Below are positions 5,921 through 9,481 of a stretch of DNA of 9,481 nt, piece by piece. Every line of letters begins with the position of its first letter. Within the stretch, counting starts at the first letter, position 1. A program made the translations under genes and the position numbers. Under the pieces are notes generated by a model. The model was given only the letters and a program-made list of their open reading frames with translations, ran no database searches and was not told the origin of the DNA. The stretch covers positions 1 to 9,481 of the forward strand of contig CAZIJC010000168.1 in NCBI GenBank assembly GCA_964539385.1, read 5' to 3'. The DNA comes from JAUVZF01 sp964539385. Its GTDB lineage: Bacteria > Planctomycetota > Phycisphaerae > FEN-1346.

Positions 5921-8722
5921 ATGGCCAGTGCGCTCAACCGCTTCCTCTTCGGCTCGGCCGTTGCAGCGGCCATGTGCATCTGCCCTGTGGCAACCGCCGG
6001 CGCGGCCAAGACGGCACACCGGATGGACTCTTGCAACGTCCTCTGGAAGACGCCGAGCAAAGATGCGTCCGGTTCCATGCCCCTGGGCAACGGCCGTATC
6101 GGCCTGAACGCCTGGGTCGAGCCGAGCGGCGACCTTCTGTTCTACATCGCCCGGACCGACAGTTGGGGCGACAACGGGCGCCTGCTGAAGGTCGGCCGCG
6201 TGCGCATCGCCCTCGACCCGCGCCGGCAGACCGCGTCGCCCGGATTCCGGCAGACGCTCAGCCTGAAAGACGCCACCATGACCGTCCGCTACGGCGAGGG
6301 CGAGGCGGCGAAACTGCAAGTGTGGGTCGATGCCAATTACCCCGTCATCCACGTCGCCATCGAGGCGCCCCAGCCGGCCGCGGCCACGGCGGCGATCGAA
6401 CTGTGGCGGACCAGGCAGGAGAAACTGCCGAGCCTCGAGTGCAGCGACGTCCTCAACCGTGATCCGCAAAAACGGCCCACCGTCGTCGAGCCGGACACGA
6501 TCCTCGCCAACCAGGCCGGCCGCATCGGTTGGTACCACCGCAACGTCAAGTCCGTCGGCCCGGCCATGACGGGCGCCATCCAGGGGCTGAAGGGTTTCGA
6601 GCGCGCCGACCCGCTGCTCGGCCGCACCTTCGGCGCCGTGATCCAGGCCGAGGGCGGCCGGCGCCTCGACGACCTGCACCTGCGGTCGCCCGCCGCCAGG
6701 AGCCACCGTTTCAGCATCCACGTCCTGACCCTGCACCCGTCCATGCCCGACGTGTGGCTGAAGGCCATGGATGAGACCGTCGCTGCAACGCAGACGATTC
6801 CGTTCGCCCGGCGGCGCGATGCCCACGAGCGCTGGTGGCGCGACTTCTGGGACCGCAGTTGGATCCGCGTGACCTCGACCGGCCCGTCGCAGACACTTCG
6901 CCTCGTTCCGGCCAACACGCACCCCGTGCGCATCGGCACCGACCAGGGCGGCGGGAGCCGCTTCGCCGGCGAAATCGGCCGCCTGAGTCTGTACGGCAAA
7001 GCGCTATCCGACGCCGCCGTCCAGCGGCTGGCCAAACTCGAGCGCTCGCGGCCTCTCGAAGATCGCGACGGCCTGCTCTTCGGCGGCGTGCCGAAACCGC
7101 ACACCACGCTCGAGGACTCGAAAGGGTGGACCTTCGAAAAGGGGCTGACCGTCGAGACATGGGTCAAGCCCGAGAAGTTGTCATCCGGCGGCGGGCGCCT
7201 CGTGGACAACATCACGCCCGGCGGAAGCGACGGGTTCCTCCTGGATACCTGGCCCGCCAACAGCCTCCGTCTGATCGTCGGACGCACCACGCTCGGGAAG
7301 CGCGATGTTCTTCCGGCCGGCCGATGGTCGCACGTGGCCGCTACCGTCGATCCGGCCACCGGCAAGACCACGCTCTACCTGGGCGGCACGCCGGTCGCAC
7401 AGCAGACCGTCGAAGCGGCGGACGACGCCTACCTCGTCAGCCGCGCCTATGCCCTCCAGCGGTTCGTGAGCGCCTGTGCCGGGCGCGGCCCGTACCCGAT
7501 CAAGTTCAACGGCACCATCTTCACGGTGCCCCATCCCGGCAAGCCCGGCGACGCCGATTACCGCCGGTGGGGACCGGGGTACTGGTGGCAGAACACGCGG
7601 CTGCCCTACATCAGCATGTGCGCCTCGGGCGACTTCGACCTGATGCAGCCGCTCTTTGCGATGTACGGCCACGACCTGATGCCGCTGTTCCGGTACCGCA
7701 CCCGTCTGTACCTCGACCACGCGGGCGCCTACATCCCCGAGTGCATCTACTTCTGGGGCGACATGTTCAGCCAGACCTACGGCTGGACACCCTACCACGA
7801 GCGTAAAGACCGCCTCCAGGCCAGCGGCTGGCACAAGTGGGAGTGGGTGTCCGGCCCCGAACTCGTCTGCATGATGCTCGACTACTACGACCACACCCTC
7901 GACGAAACGTTCCTCGCCGACACGCTGCTGCCCACGGCCCACGAGATCCTGACCTTCTTCGACCAGCAGTACAAGGTGGACGAGCGCGGCAAACTGGTCA
8001 TGCATCCGTCGCAGGCGTGCGAGACGTGGTGGGACTGCACGAACCCCATGCCGGAGGTGGCGGGACTCCACGCCACGACCGACCGCCTGCTCTCGCTTCC
8101 CTCGCGGCTGACGACCGCCGCGCAGCGCACCTTCTGGACGGCCTTGCGGAAGAAACTGCCCGACCTGCCGACCCGCGAGGCCGACGGCAAACGCATGCTC
8201 GCCCCCGCCGAACGGTTCGCCAGCAAACGCAACAGCGAGAACCCCGAACTCTACGCCGTGTTCCCCTTCCGGCGCGTCGCCATCGGCCGGCCCGGCGTCG
8301 AACTCGGCATCGAGGCACTCAACCACCGATGGGACAAGGGCAACGCCGGCTGGCGCCAGGACGACATCTTCATGGCCTACCTGGGCCTGGCCGACGAGGC
8401 ACGCACGAACCTCGTCGGCCGCGCACGAAAGAAGCACGCCGGGTCCCGATTCCCCGCCTTCTGGGGACCCAACTACGACTGGGTCCCCGACCAGGATCAC
8501 GGCGGCGTGTTGATGAAGGCCCTTCAGGCGATGCTTCTCCAGACCGACGGCAGCAGGATCTTTCTGCTCCCGGCATGGCCGAAAGACTGGAACGTCGAGT
8601 TCAGACTCCACGCGCCGGCCAAGACCACCATCGAGTGCACCTACCGCGACGGCAAAGTCCGCAGCCTCACGGTCACACCGCCCGGACGCAAGGCCGACCT
8701 TGTCACACTGGAGCCGCAGTGA
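5921..8722 (+). CDS. Exported DUF5703/GH95-like glycosidase with inserted LamG-like module
   Basis: A 933-residue protein, probably a secreted or periplasmic glycoside hydrolase. Residues 1-28 look like a type I signal peptide (hydrophobic core, A26-G-A28 cleavage motif). Residues about 35-317 match a DUF5703-type N-terminal beta domain: WKTPS, SMPLGNGRIGLNAWVE (S52-E67), LLKVGRVR and WWRDFWDRSWIRV (W305-V317). Residues about 318-502 are a LamG-like module. The chain then resumes at YALQRFVSACAGRGPYPIKFNG (Y510-G531), the start of an (alpha/alpha)6-barrel region with IPECIYFWGD and ACETWWDCTNPMPEVAGL. The end, MLLQTDGSRIFLLPAWPKDW (M871-) plus a small beta domain, strongly resembles GH95 alpha-L-fucosidase C-termini. 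E701 (8021-8023) lies where GH95 proteins have a SPE Glu and is a candidate general acid. Activity on alpha-fucosides or alpha-galactosides is likely but not proven. With the upstream importer and GH29 gene it would release and feed sugars to the cell. Confidence 0.8.
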   Translation: MASALNRFLFGSAVAAAMCICPVATAGAAKTAHRMDSCNVLWKTPSKDASGSMPLGNGRIGLNAWVEPSGDLLFYIARTDSWGDNGRLLKVGRVRIALDPRRQTASPGFRQTLSLKDATMTVRYGEGEAAKLQVWVDANYPVIHVAIEAPQPAAATAAIELWRTRQEKLPSLECSDVLNRDPQKRPTVVEPDTILANQAGRIGWYHRNVKSVGPAMTGAIQGLKGFERADPLLGRTFGAVIQAEGGRRLDDLHLRSPAARSHRFSIHVLTLHPSMPDVWLKAMDETVAATQTIPFARRRDAHERWWRDFWDRSWIRVTSTGPSQTLRLVPANTHPVRIGTDQGGGSRFAGEIGRLSLYGKALSDAAVQRLAKLERSRPLEDRDGLLFGGVPKPHTTLEDSKGWTFEKGLTVETWVKPEKLSSGGGRLVDNITPGGSDGFLLDTWPANSLRLIVGRTTLGKRDVLPAGRWSHVAATVDPATGKTTLYLGGTPVAQQTVEAADDAYLVSRAYALQRFVSACAGRGPYPIKFNGTIFTVPHPGKPGDADYRRWGPGYWWQNTRLPYISMCASGDFDLMQPLFAMYGHDLMPLFRYRTRLYLDHAGAYIPECIYFWGDMFSQTYGWTPYHERKDRLQASGWHKWEWVSGPELVCMMLDYYDHTLDETFLADTLLPTAHEILTFFDQQYKVDERGKLVMHPSQACETWWDCTNPMPEVAGLHATTDRLLSLPSRLTTAAQRTFWTALRKKLPDLPTREADGKRMLAPAERFASKRNSENPELYAVFPFRRVAIGRPGVELGIEALNHRWDKGNAGWRQDDIFMAYLGLADEARTNLVGRARKKHAGSRFPAFWGPNYDWVPDQDHGGVLMKALQAMLLQTDGSRIFLLPAWPKDWNVEFRLHAPAKTTIECTYRDGKVRSLTVTPPGRKADLVTLEPQ
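6872..7426 (+). other. LamG-like (concanavalin-fold) module with permuted segment order
   Basis: Residues 318-502 of the GH95-like protein form an extra beta-sandwich module between two conserved glycosidase segments. The first part (about 6893-7039) carries the strands that normally end a LamG domain: HPVRIGTDQGGG, RFAGEIGRLSLYGKALSDAAVQRL. The second part (about 7073-7411) carries those that normally begin it: GLTVETWVKPEKL, GRLVDNI, DGFLLDTW, RWSHVAATVD, TTLYLGGTPVA. The frame is unbroken across the join, so it is not an obvious assembly or frameshift artefact. Carbohydrate binding is the usual role of such modules, but it is not shown here. Confidence 0.72.
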
Positions 8723-8725
8723 CGA

Positions 8726-8732
8726 TGAGGAG
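8726..8732 (+). promoter_or_regulatory. Ribosome binding site for the second URO-D gene
   Basis: TGAGGAG with an 8-base spacer to the ATG at 8741, in the 18-base gap after the GH95-like gene. It fixes the start of the last gene. Confidence 0.75.
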
Positions 8733-8740
8733 TCTACCTC

Positions 8741-9481
8741 ATGAGTGGTGATGCCAAGGCCAAGACCGAACGCGTTCTGGCAGCGATTCAGCACCGCGAG
8801 GCCGACCGCGTGCCCGTCGGCGAGTTCTTCTGGACCAACTTCCTGAAGCGCGTCAAGGCCGAGTGCGACGTGGGCGACGACTTCGATCCCTACCGCCACT
8901 GGGACCTCGACATGATTGTGATCAACCCGAACATGGACCCGCACATCACCGGCGTCGAGGTGCTCGAGAACACCCCCGAGCGTCGGCTCGTGCGGACCGG
9001 CTTCGGCGCGCGCATCGAGCAGCGGGCCGATTACCCCATGCCCAACTACCTCGATTTCGAGACCACCTCCTACGACGACATGGACGCCCTGGAGTTCGAC
9101 GACCCGCGCGATCCCCGCCGCTACCACGAGGCCATCGACGACCAGATCAACAGCGTTGTCGACACGCTGAACCTCGGCTATCCGTCGTTCGTCGACCGGG
9201 TCAGCGCCTGCGCCGACCACACTTGCGTCTTCGGCAGCGTCTGCGAAATCCAGGAGCAACTGTGGCGTGTCATCGGCCCGGAAAACGTGTACTACAAGAT
9301 CGCCGAGGACCCCGACCGCCTCGCCGCGTTCATCGAGCGGTTGGGCGATTTCCTCGTCGGCATCGTCGAGGGACAGATCGAGGCCGCCGCCGGAAAACTC
9401 GACGGCCTTTACGTCTGGGGCGACGTCGCGTATGACCAGGGCATGCTCTTCTCGCCCGATTTCTGGCGACGAGCCCACAAG
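8741..9481 (+). CDS. Second URO-D superfamily protein, 3'-truncated by window edge
   Basis: The first 247 codons of a protein that runs off the right edge. The N-terminus (KTERVLAAIQHREADRVPV) is the URO-D superfamily opening. The segment GLYVWGDVAYDQGMLFSPDFWRRAHK near the end corresponds to the GDD/GND..SPE barrel segment of relatives and to GNDFGSQTGPLLGEDLFRRY in the first URO-D gene. The two proteins share little beyond these signatures: this one has a long acidic middle (EFDDPRDPRRYHEAIDD) and different spacing. They therefore look like members of separate subfamilies rather than a recent duplication. The catalytic or metal-binding HxC region lies past the window edge, so whether it keeps methyltransferase-type ligands cannot be judged. 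Its position 18 bases after the glycosidase makes it part of the same operon. Function unknown; a cytoplasmic step on the imported sugar, or methyl transfer, is inference. Confidence 0.82.
   Translation, partial: MSGDAKAKTERVLAAIQHREADRVPVGEFFWTNFLKRVKAECDVGDDFDPYRHWDLDMIVINPNMDPHITGVEVLENTPERRLVRTGFGARIEQRADYPMPNYLDFETTSYDDMDALEFDDPRDPRRYHEAIDDQINSVVDTLNLGYPSFVDRVSACADHTCVFGSVCEIQEQLWRVIGPENVYYKIAEDPDRLAAFIERLGDFLVGIVEGQIEAAAGKLDGLYVWGDVAYDQGMLFSPDFWRRAHK

Noticed and set aside
4868..6922. A 684-codon minus-strand open frame opposite the binding-protein gene
   Set aside because: Same GC-driven shadow effect. It spans three well-supported + strand genes and shows no domain signature.
6872..7426. 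Frameshift or assembly error as the cause of the odd LamG segment order
   Set aside because: The reading frame is continuous, composition matches the neighbours, and flanking glycosidase segments resume cleanly, so a genuine permuted insertion is the simpler reading.
7181..9478. A 765-codon open frame on the minus strand opposite the GH95-like and second URO-D genes
   Set aside because: High GC and the + strand codon pattern keep this antisense frame open. Its translation is low-complexity Val/Gly/Ala/Glu-rich with no recognisable domain, while the + strand genes have clear family motifs and ribosome sites.

Overview
The window is a GC-rich, almost fully coding stretch with seven genes, all on the + strand. 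The gaps between them are at most 30 bases (longest 5891-5920), and some starts overlap the previous stop. No gene-free stretch exceeds 300 bases. I see no RNA gene, CRISPR array, insertion sequence, internal promoter or terminator, so this looks like the inside of one long operon that is cut at both window edges.

Layout: (1) 3' part of a GH29-type alpha-L-fucosidase-like hydrolase, 2-1297; (2) a uroporphyrinogen-decarboxylase (URO-D) superfamily protein, 1294-2340; (3-5) a complete CUT2/ribose-type sugar ABC importer made of a double ATPase (2369-3889), a permease (3886-4935) and a substrate-binding lipoprotein (4937-5890); (6) a 933-residue exported protein with a DUF5703/GH95-like glycosidase framework interrupted by a LamG-like module (5921-8722); (7) the 5' part of a second, different URO-D superfamily protein (8741 to the window end).

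The genes fit a glycan scavenging unit. The exported GH95-like protein, and perhaps the GH29 enzyme, would release a deoxy- or otherwise modified sugar outside the cytoplasm. The lipoprotein would capture it, and the permease/ATPase would import it. The two URO-D proteins are the unexplained part. Relatives of this fold include cobalamin-dependent methyltransferases, so demethylation of O-methylated sugars is an attractive but unproven role. No kinase, isomerase, aldolase, regulator or corrinoid protein is visible here.

The high GC content, the DUF5703 plus GH29 pairing, the 'GPVSLTGKEIGWSR' type of GH29 and multiple URO-D proteins in sugar loci suggest a PVC-group or similar environmental bacterium (Planctomycetota, Lentisphaerota, Hydrogenedentes-like). 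This is an impression from family content, not a measured placement.

The two most notable observations are the LamG-like insert, whose conserved segments appear in circularly permuted order, and the pairing of two divergent URO-D proteins with a fucosidase/ABC-importer operon.
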